DNA of 52,835 nt. Origin: Hyphomicrobiales bacterium (GTDB lineage Bacteria; Pseudomonadota; Alphaproteobacteria; Rhizobiales; JAJFHC01). The translations under genes and the position numbers were made by a program. The stretch spans positions 1 through 52,835 of the forward strand of contig JAJFHC010000011.1 of NCBI GenBank assembly GCA_021775835.1, written 5' to 3'. The notes below the pieces were generated by a model. That model ran no database searches and was not told the origin of the DNA. It saw only the letters and a list, made by a program, of their open reading frames with translations. This document shows, in pieces, positions 35,394-44,434 of this stretch. Position 1 is the stretch's first letter. Each line of letters opens with the position of its first letter.

Positions 35394-36391
35394 GTCAGTT
35401 GAAATCCATTCACATAAGGGTCGCGATCATCGACGAATATGGTGTTCAGACCGGTCACATAGGCCCGGCCCTCGACACTTGGAACAATCGCGTCGTAGGG
35501 CCCCACTTTTGTGGTTTCCTCGGCGCGACCGGTGAACAGACCGCCCAGGATGCTCTCATTGACATAGGCCTCGCCCGGTTTCAGCCGCCCGCGGGCGACG
35601 CGCTGGGCAACCCAGGCCGACGTCCCGGTTCCACACGGCGACCGGTCTATACCGGTCTCCCCGTAAACCACCGCATTGCGGCCGTGGGCGACCTCATTTG
35701 TCGGTGCGCCGGTCCACATGAAATGCTTCATGCCCCGAATGAGCGGGTTTTCCGGATGCACGACATCGAGTTCATCATTGAGCTGATCACGCATCTCGCA
35801 CCCCAGGCGAAGGATCTCGCCGACGGAGAAATCGGCAAGATCCCGATAGTTCTCCTGGGTCTCGAGGATCGGATAGAAATTTCCGCCATAGACAATATCG
35901 ACCTTCAGGGCACCGAGAGTCGGGCTCTCGAACTCATGGTCCCTGATCATCAGAAACGACGGGACATTGGTGATCCGCACCGATGTCACCTTGCCGTCCT
36001 GTTCAACGTAACGGGCCACGACCACGCCTGCCGGTGTTTCCAGGTTCAGAACCCCCGGTGTCTTTGGCTGCACAAGCCCGTGTTCGATGGCAAATGTCAC
36101 CGTGCCGATCGTGCCGTGACCGCACATGGGCAGGCATCCTGATGTCTCGATATAGATCACGGCGGCATCGCAATCGTCACGTGACGGCGGGTAAAGAATG
36201 GCACCGGACATGGCATCATGGCCGCGCGGCTCGAACATGAGGCTGGTCCTGATCCAGTCAAACTCAGCCAGAAAATGTTCGCGGCGCTCAGCTTGCGTCT
36301 TGCCCTCCAGGCGCGGCGCCCCGCCGGTTACCAGGCGGACGGGTGCACCGATCGTGTGCCCGTCAATGCAGAAGAATGTGTGCGAGGCCAT
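35390..36391 (-). CDS. 4-hydroxyproline 2-epimerase (proline racemase family)
   Basis: A 333-residue cofactor-independent epimerase, exactly the usual family length when begun at ATG 36391. Both catalytic cysteines are present, C90 in LPMCGHGTIG and C253 in DRSPCGTGTSAW; a threonine at the second place would instead mean trans-3-hydroxyproline dehydratase. It interconverts trans-4-hydroxy-L-proline and cis-4-hydroxy-D-proline. The in-frame extension to 36445 overlaps the preceding flavoprotein gene and is unlikely. Neighbours (DadA-like oxidase, aldehyde dehydrogenase, DapA-family enzyme) are those of the hydroxyproline pathway, which separates it from proline racemase. Confidence 0.92.
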   Translation of the reverse strand: MASHTFFCIDGHTIGAPVRLVTGGAPRLEGKTQAERREHFLAEFDWIRTSLMFEPRGHDAMSGAILYPPSRDDCDAAVIYIETSGCLPMCGHGTIGTVTFAIEHGLVQPKTPGVLNLETPAGVVVARYVEQDGKVTSVRITNVPSFLMIRDHEFESPTLGALKVDIVYGGNFYPILETQENYRDLADFSVGEILRLGCEMRDQLNDELDVVHPENPLIRGMKHFMWTGAPTNEVAHGRNAVVYGETGIDRSPCGTGTSAWVAQRVARGRLKPGEAYVNESILGGLFTGRAEETTKVGPYDAIVPSVEGRAYVTGLNTIFVDDRDPYVNGFQLT

Positions 36392-36408
36392 GACGTGTAT
36401 GTCCTTGT

Positions 36409-37734
36409 TTAAAGATCCCGGCCCGCCTGCCGGTGTGTCCACCACAAATGCGTTCTGGCGCCCATGGTCATGAACGGTTCGGGATATAGTTTCTTCGGTA
36501 TTTCGAGGCCGAGCATCTCTTCAACCATGGGTTCGTCCGATCCGGCAGCAAGATCGGCGATCAGCATGCCCGACAGGGTTCCCTTTCCGACACCCAGCCC
36601 ATTCTGGCAACAGGCAGTGTAGAAGCCCGGTTCGATTTCGCCGAAAGCCGGCACGGAATTGAGCGACAGGCACAGGTGCCCGCCCCAGCGGTGGTCCATG
36701 GTGACATCAGGCAGCATGGGAAACCGTGCGGCAAAGGCGCGGTCCTGGACCCGCCCCAGTTTCTCGACCTGTGTCGCCGTTGTCTCGAGGTTTGGATTGT
36801 AGGTAAAGACACTGCGCACGGTAACCCGGCCCTGCTTCAGGCGGCGTACCGTCGACCCCATGGGATGAGCGGGGATCAGACCCCACTCCGGATCACCACC
36901 GAGTGTTGATTGCTCGGCTGCCGTTAGTTGACGCGTCATGCTGGCAAACGTGAAGATGTGCATTAGGCGTCTGTCATAGAGGCCAAAGGATTCCGCATGG
37001 CCGTTTACGGTCATGATCACCTTCGGACTGCTGATCGAACCTCGTTTCGTGTGAACCGTGTGGGTCACCCCTGTTTCGATCTTCAGAACAGCAGAGTTTT
37101 CGAATATTTCGACTGCGGGTTTGAGACCCTGCGCCAACCCGCGGATGTACCCTGCCGGCTGGATCTGGACGCACCCCGGCGCGTGCAAGCCGCCGGCGTA
37201 ATAATCCGTACCTGTGATGCGCTTCATGTCGGAAGCATCGAGGTCGCTGTAGGGTTCACCAAGTCCGTCCAGGTGCCGCTGGAACGCTTTTAGGGATTTC
37301 AGTCCCTTGCCGTCGGTGGCACCGTGGATCTTGCCGTCGGGATTCCAGTGCTCTTCGAGCTCGAATTCAGCAACCATGTCACCGGCAAATGCGATAGCGG
37401 CCCGGTTCATGCGAATCTGTGCGAGATCCGCCTCGCGCCCTCCGGCATAATCGTCGCTCTGGAGTTCATGCGGCAGATCAATCATGAAACCGGAGTTGCG
37501 CCCGGCAGCCCCCCAGCCAACGCGCTGGGCGTCGATCACAACGATACGGTCGCCGGGGCAGAGTTGCGTCAGGCGGCGTGCCGCAGAAAGGCCGGCAAAA
37601 CCCGCGCCGACAATGACCCAGTCGGCGCTCTGGTCGCCTTCCAGTTCACGGGCAGTGTTCGGGGCCGGCAAGAGCTCATACCAGCCCGAACCGGCAAGAT
37701 CCGAAGGCACTTTACGGGCAGTAAAGACGGTCAT
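36409..37734 (-). CDS. DAO-family FAD-dependent oxidoreductase (PuuB-like)
   Basis: A 441-residue flavoprotein. The dinucleotide fold is DWVIVGAGFAGLSAARRL, followed by VDAQRVGWGAAGRNSGFMID, a pattern typical of the gamma-glutamylputrescine oxidase/PuuB branch, and later RWGGHLCLSLNSVPAFGEIE near the C-terminus. It lies inside the hydroxyproline operon, 57 bases from the aldehyde dehydrogenase and 17 from the epimerase. It may oxidise a second amine or N-substituted substrate feeding the same aldehyde dehydrogenase. Its exact substrate is unknown; it is a second oxidase beyond what the minimal hydroxyproline route needs. Confidence 0.88.
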   Translation of the reverse strand: MTVFTARKVPSDLAGSGWYELLPAPNTARELEGDQSADWVIVGAGFAGLSAARRLTQLCPGDRIVVIDAQRVGWGAAGRNSGFMIDLPHELQSDDYAGGREADLAQIRMNRAAIAFAGDMVAEFELEEHWNPDGKIHGATDGKGLKSLKAFQRHLDGLGEPYSDLDASDMKRITGTDYYAGGLHAPGCVQIQPAGYIRGLAQGLKPAVEIFENSAVLKIETGVTHTVHTKRGSISSPKVIMTVNGHAESFGLYDRRLMHIFTFASMTRQLTAAEQSTLGGDPEWGLIPAHPMGSTVRRLKQGRVTVRSVFTYNPNLETTATQVEKLGRVQDRAFAARFPMLPDVTMDHRWGGHLCLSLNSVPAFGEIEPGFYTACCQNGLGVGKGTLSGMLIADLAAGSDEPMVEEMLGLEIPKKLYPEPFMTMGARTHLWWTHRQAGRDL

Positions 37735-37791
37735 AGCCGCACCTCGGAAGAGGCACGGCCATCACCATCATCGATTACGCCGGAATCTTGT

Positions 37792-39318
37792 TCAGTCGAT
37801 TGCGTCTTCGACATCGGAGTCAGAGATATCGACCCAGATTGTCTTGAGTTCGGTGTACTGGTCGTGAGCATGAATGGAATTGTCGCGTCCACCGAAACCG
37901 GATTGCTTGTACCCACCGAAAGGAGTCGATGCGTCGCCTTCGCCATAGCAGTTTACCGTAACTGTCCCGGCCCGAATGGCGCGCGCCATCCGGTGGGCCC
38001 GTTTGACATTACTTGTGAACACGGATGCCGCAAGCCCATAGGGTGTATCGTTTGCCACCTGGACTGCCTCGTCGGCACTTGCCACGGTGATGATCGACAG
38101 GACCGGTCCAAAGATTTCCTCGCGCGCTATCGTCATGTCGGAACGGACATTGTCAAAGATTGTAGGCTCGATGAAGTAACCGTTGCCGTCGGAGATGGCA
38201 CGACCGCCGAGAACGATATTGGCCCCCTCCTGCTTGCCTTTCTCGATATAGCCGAGAATGGAGTCATACTGTTCTTTTGACACGATCGCACCCAGCCGGT
38301 TCGACGGGTCGAGCGGATCGCCCGTCCGCCAGTCCCGGACATGGTGCAGAATGCGTTCCACGAGCGCATCCTTGACTTTTTCATGAACGATCAGGCGTGA
38401 GTTGGATGAGCAATTCTCACCCATGTTCCAGAAGACCGCCTGGGTCGCGTGTGAGGCGACCACATCGAGATTTTCCGCATCGTCCATGACCACGCAGGGG
38501 TTCTTGCCGCCACATTCGAGCACAATCTTCTTGAGGTTGCTCTGTGCGGAATACTCGAGGAACATCCGGCCGACTTCGGTCGACCCTGTGAACGACACCA
38601 TGTCCACGTCGGGGTGCAGCCCGAGCGCTTTGCCGGTGGTTTCGCCGAGCCCGGTCACCACGTTGAGGACACCGCGCGGGATGCCTGCTTCATGGGCCAG
38701 TTCCGCCAGACGGAGCGTGCTCATGCTGGTCTGTTCCGCGGGCTTGATGATCACGCTGTTGCCGGCGGCAAGGGCCGGGCCCATCTTCCAGGCGGCCATC
38801 AGCAGGGGAAAGTTCCACGGCAGGATACAGGCCACCACACCGATTGGCTCGCGCACGACCATGGCGACGGCGTCGTCACCGGCAGGGGCGACCTGATCGT
38901 AGATCTTGTCGGCGGTTTCCGCGTGCCACTCAAGACAATGCAGGGTTTCCGGGATATCGACCGTTTCTATGTCCTGAATCGGCTTGCCGCTCTCGATGCT
39001 TTCCAGCACGGCAAGTTCGTGCTGGTTGCGCCGGATGAGCTTGCAGAGCTTGATCAGGGTCCGTTTGCGATCGGAAGGATGAACCCGTGTCCAGCGCCCA
39101 TCGTCAAAGGCTTCACGAGCCTTTTCAACTGCCAGATCGACATCTTCCTGCGAACAGGATGCAATCTGGGCAAGCGGGGCACCGGTGGCCGGGTTGATTG
39201 TCTCGAATGTGGCGCCTGTGGATGCTGCACGGGCTCGGCCATCAATGAACGAACCGGTCGGCAGTTCCATGGCCTTGGAAATAGCCTCGTATTCCTCACG
39301 CGTTAATAGCGACGACAT
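37792..39318 (-). CDS. aldehyde dehydrogenase, candidate 2-oxoglutarate semialdehyde dehydrogenase (PuuC-like)
   Basis: A 508-residue NAD(P)-dependent aldehyde dehydrogenase. The catalytic glutamate is in VLECGGKNPCVVMDD, the nucleophilic cysteine in FWNMGENCSSNSRL, and the Rossmann motif is VSFTGSTEVGRMF. The start ATG 39318 has GAGGAG upstream and lies inside the 3' end of the DapA-family gene (23-base overlap), so translation is coupled. Hydroxyproline degradation ends with oxidation of 2-oxoglutarate semialdehyde to 2-oxoglutarate, which this gene could do. Its overall look is closer to PuuC, so gamma-glutamyl-aminobutyraldehyde is an alternative substrate. Confidence 0.92.
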   Translation of the reverse strand: MSSLLTREEYEAISKAMELPTGSFIDGRARAASTGATFETINPATGAPLAQIASCSQEDVDLAVEKAREAFDDGRWTRVHPSDRKRTLIKLCKLIRRNQHELAVLESIESGKPIQDIETVDIPETLHCLEWHAETADKIYDQVAPAGDDAVAMVVREPIGVVACILPWNFPLLMAAWKMGPALAAGNSVIIKPAEQTSMSTLRLAELAHEAGIPRGVLNVVTGLGETTGKALGLHPDVDMVSFTGSTEVGRMFLEYSAQSNLKKIVLECGGKNPCVVMDDAENLDVVASHATQAVFWNMGENCSSNSRLIVHEKVKDALVERILHHVRDWRTGDPLDPSNRLGAIVSKEQYDSILGYIEKGKQEGANIVLGGRAISDGNGYFIEPTIFDNVRSDMTIAREEIFGPVLSIITVASADEAVQVANDTPYGLAASVFTSNVKRAHRMARAIRAGTVTVNCYGEGDASTPFGGYKQSGFGGRDNSIHAHDQYTELKTIWVDISDSDVEDAID

Positions 39319-40240
39319 TGTCTTTCTCCTCATCACGGGCGTCACTGTTGATCCGGTCCATGGTCACTTTCAGTGTCTTGAGGACCGTTTCCAGCTCGCG
39401 CTTTTCATTCTTGTTCAGTTCACGGATCGGTTTGCGGACCCGCCCTGAAGGCAAGCCTGCAAGCCGGCAACCATGTTTCACGATCTGGATCAGCTTACCG
39501 CCCTGTTCGAGGATACCCATGAACGGCAGCAGCGCGGACATGATCCGGCGGCCCTTCTCGAAATCGTTCTCGATGGCACAGGCCTGATACAGGGCCAGGT
39601 GTTCCTTTGGCAGGCAGTTGCCACCGGCACAAACCCAGCCTCGAGCACCCCAGACAAAAAACTCAAGCGCCTGATCGTCCATACCGCACAGAAGCGTAAT
39701 GTGCTTGTAGTCCCGTGCCAGGGCGTGGAGCTGGTTGATATCGCCGGTAGATTCCTTGATGCCGCTGAAATTCGGGCTGCGTCCGACCCGGTCAAAGAAC
39801 TCCGGTCCCATCGTCGTCCCGGTGCGGCCGGGATAGTTGTAAAGCATGATCGGCAGATTGACCTCGCGGTCGACAGCCAATGCGTGATTGGCGAGCTCCA
39901 ACTGGGTCGGCACCGCATAGAAGGGGGCATTCATCAGGATCGCATCGGCGCCGTTCTGTTTTGCATGCAAACCCAGCTCGATGCAGTCCTCGGTTCTGAT
40001 ACCGCCGATGCCGACGATCAGGGGAAGACGGCCGCGGATTTTTTCCTTGGCCAACCTCATGGCCTCGACCCGCTCTTCCAGCGTTTGGGCGTAAACTTCT
40101 CCCGTTGTGCCGCCGACAATGATGCCATGCACACCTGACGAAATCAGGTGTTCGATCATGGTTTCAAAGCCCTCCCAGTCGATCGAAAAATCGTCGTTGA
40201 AGGGTGTGATGACAGGTGGATAGATGCCTTCGAATTTCAT
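39296..40240 (-). CDS. DapA-family lyase, candidate pyrroline-4-hydroxy-2-carboxylate deaminase
   Basis: A 314-residue class I aldolase-fold enzyme. The Schiff-base lysine K162 is in FSGIKESTGDINQ and the catalytic tyrosine Y134 in IMLYNYPGRTG; the N-terminal GGTTGE phosphate/carboxylate loop is present. ATG 40240 has GGGAG upstream. It is the first gene of the minus-strand operon and overlaps the aldehyde dehydrogenase. In the hydroxyproline route a DapA-family deaminase turns pyrroline-4-hydroxy-2-carboxylate into 2-oxoglutarate semialdehyde, which fits this position. Dihydrodipicolinate synthase itself is unlikely given the context. Confidence 0.88.
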   Translation of the reverse strand: MKFEGIYPPVITPFNDDFSIDWEGFETMIEHLISSGVHGIIVGGTTGEVYAQTLEERVEAMRLAKEKIRGRLPLIVGIGGIRTEDCIELGLHAKQNGADAILMNAPFYAVPTQLELANHALAVDREVNLPIMLYNYPGRTGTTMGPEFFDRVGRSPNFSGIKESTGDINQLHALARDYKHITLLCGMDDQALEFFVWGARGWVCAGGNCLPKEHLALYQACAIENDFEKGRRIMSALLPFMGILEQGGKLIQIVKHGCRLAGLPSGRVRKPIRELNKNEKRELETVLKTLKVTMDRINSDARDEEKDNVVAINA

Positions 40241-40331
40241 CTGCAGTCTCCCTGATGGATTGTTTTGAAAAACGGACAACGGCACACCGCCCTGCCCTGC
40301 CAGTCGAGGTGTGTCGTGTTGATTTCTGTTC

Positions 40332-40361
40332 TTGTATACATTGGATATACGATGTTATGAT
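40332..40361 (+). promoter_or_regulatory. candidate GntR-operon promoter with operator-like repeats
   Basis: TTGTAT (40332-40337) and TATGAT (40356-40361) are spaced by 18 bases and lie 35 bases before the GntR ATG. The palindrome TGTATACA (40333-40340) covers the -35, and TATAC recurs 11 bases later (40346-40350), as expected for a dimeric regulator on one face. It would also be able to control the divergent hydroxyproline operon. Confidence 0.5.
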
Positions 40362-40395
40362 CATTGTCACGCACATTTTCCATCAGGAGAGCGCG

Positions 40396-41145
40396 ATGAA
40401 CAAGCCGGCAAAAGCAGACGCGTTTCGAAAGACCAATCGCCGAAGTGCGATTCCGATCTACGATGCTCTGCGACGCAGCATTATTTCCATGGAATTGAAG
40501 CCCGGCGCGGACCTCGATGAAAAATCTCTGGTCGCGATGTTTGGCGTTTCCCGCACACCGGTCCGCGAAGCCCTGATCCGGCTGGCGGCAGAAGGACTGG
40601 TCGACATCAGGCTCAACCGTGGCGCCTCGGTCGCCAATCTCGACCTGCAGGTTCTGCAGTCGATATTCGAGGCCGGAGACCTGATTGAAAAGGCCATTAT
40701 GCGGCTTGCCTGCCTGCGCCGCACACCCGAGGATCTGCGCGATGTTGAACACATAATGCATGAATTCGAGGCGGACATGGCGCGCAAGGACATACCTGCA
40801 ATGGTCGAATCCAACAGCCGGTTCCATCTGCGCATCGCGGAAGCTTCAGGTAACAAGTACTTTCTCGACTGCTACCGGCGCATTCTCGCCGACCATGAAC
40901 GGATTGCGCAGATCTGGTATGCCCACAACATCGTCCTGACCACCGGCTCTGCCAACAGCACCATCGCCCAGCAGCATCGCGAGATTCTGGAAGCATTGGA
41001 GAACCGGGATGCAGAGCACGGTGAGGCGCTGTCGAAACAGCATGCCGACCTGTGCAAGGACGGTGTTCGCGACATCCTGTCCGCCGGAGAACGGGTCCTG
41101 GCGGACATTTCCGTCATTACCGTCGATCTGGAAACGGCCCAATGA
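40396..41145 (+). CDS. GntR family regulator, FadR/FCD type
   Basis: A 249-residue regulator starting at ATG 40396 with AGGAGA at 40385-40390; the longer open frame to 40216 runs into the divergent operon and is rejected. The winged helix-turn-helix is SIISMELKPGADLDEKSLVA then MFGVSRTPVREALIRLAAEG. The FCD effector domain from about 90 carries metal-binding histidines (NSRFHLRIAEASGN; QQHREILEAL). It is divergent from the hydroxyproline operon and ATGA-overlaps the HMG-CoA reductase gene. It probably regulates both directions from the operator-like repeats near 40332-40361. Confidence 0.92.
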   Translation: MNKPAKADAFRKTNRRSAIPIYDALRRSIISMELKPGADLDEKSLVAMFGVSRTPVREALIRLAAEGLVDIRLNRGASVANLDLQVLQSIFEAGDLIEKAIMRLACLRRTPEDLRDVEHIMHEFEADMARKDIPAMVESNSRFHLRIAEASGNKYFLDCYRRILADHERIAQIWYAHNIVLTTGSANSTIAQQHREILEALENRDAEHGEALSKQHADLCKDGVRDILSAGERVLADISVITVDLETAQ

Positions 41146-42413
41146 GTCAATCCGGCTCACGCATTCCTGGATTTCACAAGCTTGACCGCAGAGGCCGTTT
41201 CGAGGTGGTCGCGGAAATGACTGGCCTGGGCGATGCCGCTGTGCGGGATTTCACGCAGGCAAGCCAGGCCCTTGGCGACATGGCAGATCACCTCAGCGAG
41301 AATGTGATCGGCACCTTCAGCGTGCCCTTGGGGATCGCGACCAACATGATCGTCGATGGCGAGGATGTCCTGGTGCCCATGGCCACCGAAGAGTCCTCCG
41401 TGATCGCTGCCGTCTGCAATGGCGCCCGACAATGCCGGGAAACCGGTGGCTTCATGACCAGTACAAGCGGTGCCCTGATGATCGCCCAGATTCAGATAAC
41501 CGGTCTGGACAACCCTTTCAGCGCCCGCAGCGAGATATTCGAACGAGAAGCTGACATCAAGAAGCTGTGCGACGAGACCGATCCTCTCCTGTGCAATCTG
41601 GGCGGTGGGTTTCGTGAAGTCGAAGTTCGCGTCCTCGACACTGCCGAGCCCATGGTCATTGTCCATCTGATCGTCGACACGCGCGATGCCATGGGAGCCA
41701 ATGCCGTCAACACGATGGCGGAAAAGCTTGCTCCACTCATCGAAAGCTGGACCGGCGGCACGGTTGGTCTTCGAATACTGTCCAACCTGGCCGACCGCCG
41801 GTTGGCCCGCGCCAGGGCGGTTTGGCCATTGGAGGCAATCGGCGGTGCCGACGTACGCGATGCCATTTTGAGAGCAGGTGCCTTTGCCAACGCCGACCCA
41901 TATCGTGCGGCCACGCACAACAAGGGGATCATGAACGGCGTCAGCGCGGTCGTACTTGCCACCGGCAACGACACCCGGGCGGTTGAGGCCGGCGCTCATG
42001 CCTATGCCGCACGTCATGGCCGCTACATTGCCCTGACCCGTTGGGAAAAGAATGCCGACGGCAACCTCACGGGCTCGATCGAACTGCCCATGCCGGTCGG
42101 CATTGTCGGCGGTGCCACAAAGGTACACCCGACAGCGCAAATGGCATTGCAGATCATGAAGATTGAAACCGCAGAACGGCTCGCGCGGATTATCGCGTCG
42201 GTCGGACTGGTCCAGAACTTTTCAGCCATGAAGGCCCTGGCGACCGAGGGCATTCAGCGCGGGCATATGTCACTGCATGCCAAGAACGTTGCAATTACGG
42301 CCGGCGCTGCTGGCGACGAAATTGACCTGATCGCCGGAAAACTCATCAAGGCGGAGTCGGTCCGGGAGGAAACTGCCAGGAGTTTACTGGCGGAACTCAG
42401 GAATCAGACTTGA
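41142..42413 (+). CDS. mvaA: class II (degradative) hydroxymethylglutaryl-CoA reductase
   Basis: A 423-residue HMG-CoA reductase. The catalytic residues E83 (ATEESSV), K261 (HNKGIMNG), D277 (GNDTRAV) and H375 (RGHMSLHA) correspond to E83, K267, D283 and H381 of the Pseudomonas mevalonii enzyme, with a constant shift of six for the last three; the substrate loops ENVIGTFSVPLGIATN and DAMGANAVNT are intact. Class II enzymes in bacteria that lack the mevalonate pathway usually oxidise mevalonate to HMG-CoA. ATG 41142 overlaps the GntR stop by ATGA. No HMG-CoA lyase or mevalonate transporter is annotated in the window. Confidence 0.92.
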   Translation: MSQSGSRIPGFHKLDRRGRFEVVAEMTGLGDAAVRDFTQASQALGDMADHLSENVIGTFSVPLGIATNMIVDGEDVLVPMATEESSVIAAVCNGARQCRETGGFMTSTSGALMIAQIQITGLDNPFSARSEIFEREADIKKLCDETDPLLCNLGGGFREVEVRVLDTAEPMVIVHLIVDTRDAMGANAVNTMAEKLAPLIESWTGGTVGLRILSNLADRRLARARAVWPLEAIGGADVRDAILRAGAFANADPYRAATHNKGIMNGVSAVVLATGNDTRAVEAGAHAYAARHGRYIALTRWEKNADGNLTGSIELPMPVGIVGGATKVHPTAQMALQIMKIETAERLARIIASVGLVQNFSAMKALATEGIQRGHMSLHAKNVAITAGAAGDEIDLIAGKLIKAESVREETARSLLAELRNQT

Positions 42414-42559
42414 CCAAACGCGATTCGATTTCACAAAGCGTGACAAGGGTCCCCAATGGAGAGTAGAGAAGTTGAGGGCTCGGTTTCCGATGCGAACAGG
42501 CCGGTTCATTCACTGACAGGAAATTTCCAAAATACATCCAAGACACAGGAGAAAACCAG

Positions 42560-43453
42560 ATGTCCAAACCCGCATGTGACTGGTACGGATCCCACGCCGT
42601 AATCGTGACGCCATTCGATGCCGACGGCCAGATCGACGAGACCGCCTACAGACAGGTTGTCGATTTTGTCATCGACTCAGGCTGTCACGGCGTGATTGCA
42701 GCCGGCAGCACTGGTGAATTTTTCCTCATGTCCGATGACGAACGAGGACGTGTCTTCGACATTGCTGTCGACCAGACCGCCGGCCGCGTGCCAGTGCTCG
42801 GCAGTCCTTCCGCCATCCGGACCGAAGACGTTGTCGCCCTGACCAAACGCGCCGCTCAGGCTGGATGCGACGGTGTTCTGACCCTGACCCCGCTTTACGT
42901 GCCGCTTGGCGACCGCGAAATCACTGAATTCTATCGCCGTGTATCGGGCGAAGGTGGCTTGCCGATCATGCTGTACAACAGTCCCCGCTATGTAAACAGC
43001 ACCCTGCATGCCGGTCTCGTGAGCGATCTCATGGAGATCGACAACGTCGTCGCGATCAAGGACACCACCTGGGACCTCTACACCACGATGGAACTGATCC
43101 GGGTCTGCGGTCCGGAGTTACGGGTTTTCATCGGCCTTGAAGATATTCTGCTGCCGGCCATGTCGATCGGCGTCCATGGCGTGGTTGCCATGTTCCCGCA
43201 GGTGGTCGGAAAAATGGCCGTGGACCTCTTCAATGCCGCGGCTGCAAACGACCTTGATACTGCCCGTGAACTCCACTTCAAGATGATGCGCGCCTATCAG
43301 ATTTTCTCCGTTGGCAGTGGCTACATGGGCATCAAGGAGGCCATGAACCAGCTTGGCCGTCCCGCCGGTCATTCCCGTCCACCTATGATGCCGTTCAGCG
43401 AAGATCAGAAACGCCAGATCAGTGAGATCTTGAAGGATATCGGCTTGTTATGA
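42560..43453 (+). CDS. second DapA-family aldolase/lyase
   Basis: A 297-residue DapA-superfamily enzyme with its Schiff-base lysine K167 in NVVAIKDTTWD, catalytic tyrosine Y139 in IMLYNSPRYVN and the phosphate-binding-like loop AAGSTGEFF. AGGAGA precedes ATG 42560. Low resemblance to the other DapA-family gene in this window suggests a different substrate. It sits between the HMG-CoA reductase and a DMT permease, in a plus-strand run. Candidate roles are cleavage or dehydration of a 2-oxo acid; none can be assigned. Confidence 0.87.
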   Translation: MSKPACDWYGSHAVIVTPFDADGQIDETAYRQVVDFVIDSGCHGVIAAGSTGEFFLMSDDERGRVFDIAVDQTAGRVPVLGSPSAIRTEDVVALTKRAAQAGCDGVLTLTPLYVPLGDREITEFYRRVSGEGGLPIMLYNSPRYVNSTLHAGLVSDLMEIDNVVAIKDTTWDLYTTMELIRVCGPELRVFIGLEDILLPAMSIGVHGVVAMFPQVVGKMAVDLFNAAAANDLDTARELHFKMMRAYQIFSVGSGYMGIKEAMNQLGRPAGHSRPPMMPFSEDQKRQISEILKDIGLL

Positions 43454-43472
43454 CTCCTCTCGGGCACGCCGG

Positions 43473-44390
43473 TTGATGGCGACAATTGAAGTTCCGACTG
43501 AAAAGGACACGCAACTTGCCGGTATCGGTCTGTTGCTCGCCGGGCTTTTCATTGCTTCCCTGAATGGCGCCCTGATGAAAATACTGACGCCGGTACTGCC
43601 CGAGGTGCAGATTGTCTGGGGCCGCTATGTCGCCTACTTCATCGTCATGTTGCCGATCGGGCTTTATCGATTTGGCCTCTCGACATTCAGTCCGCCAAGG
43701 CCCGGACGCCAGATCGTGCGCGCGCTGCTGCTGGTTGTTGCCACCACAAGCTTTGTTGCCGCCGCAGGCGGCTTGCCGTTCGCCGACGCCATCGCCATCA
43801 TTTACATCTATCCGTTCATCATTACACTTCTTGCTCCCTGGCTCCTGAAGGAACGCGTGTCGCTGCCAGCCTGGATAGGGGTCATTGGCGGGTTCGCAGG
43901 CGTCCTGATCGTCATGCGCCCGTCCTTTGACAACATTGACGTCAACACACTCTTCGCGCTCAGTTGCGGGGTTTTCCTGGCATTGCATCTGATCACCACA
44001 CGCCAGCTTGCACTGACAACGAGTCCGATCATCACATCGACATTCACGGCGTTTGTATCGTTGTTGGTTTTGTGTCCGATCGTCCCGTTTGTCTGGCAGC
44101 CGGTTCCCCTCTGGACCATGGGCATATTTGCTCTGGTTGGACTCACCAGTGCGGCAAGTCATGGTCTTATTCTTCTGGCCTATGCACGGGCACCGGCGCC
44201 GACTCTTGCACCGTTTTCCTACGCCGAGATTCTTGCTGCGGTATTCATCGGACTGGCTCTGTTTTCTGACTTGCCTGACAGAATTTCCTGGGTTGGAATG
44301 ACCATTATCATCGCAAGTGGCGTCCTTGTGGCGCAGACATCGCGCGCCAAACTCGCTATCCCCAGCCGAAGAGCACCGCCTGGGCCATAG
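43473..44390 (+). CDS. EamA/DMT-family permease
   Basis: A 305-residue inner-membrane transporter with about ten spans and two EamA repeats, for example IGLLLAGLFIASLNGALMKI at the start and FSYAEILAAVFIGLALFSDL in the second half. DMT members export or import small metabolites. It is 19 bases after the DapA-family gene and 44 before the fused hydantoinase gene, so it probably moves the substrate or product of this operon. Confidence 0.9.
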   Translation: MMATIEVPTEKDTQLAGIGLLLAGLFIASLNGALMKILTPVLPEVQIVWGRYVAYFIVMLPIGLYRFGLSTFSPPRPGRQIVRALLLVVATTSFVAAAGGLPFADAIAIIYIYPFIITLLAPWLLKERVSLPAWIGVIGGFAGVLIVMRPSFDNIDVNTLFALSCGVFLALHLITTRQLALTTSPIITSTFTAFVSLLVLCPIVPFVWQPVPLWTMGIFALVGLTSAASHGLILLAYARAPAPTLAPFSYAEILAAVFIGLALFSDLPDRISWVGMTIIIASGVLVAQTSRAKLAIPSRRAPPGP

Positions 44391-44434
44391 AGAAAAAACC
44401 GACAAACGAACCCATTAGAACGAAAGGTCATGAC

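Noticed and set aside
41157..42140. 327-codon minus-strand open frame
   Set aside because: It is antisense to the HMG-CoA reductase, where all catalytic residues are present in the plus frame.
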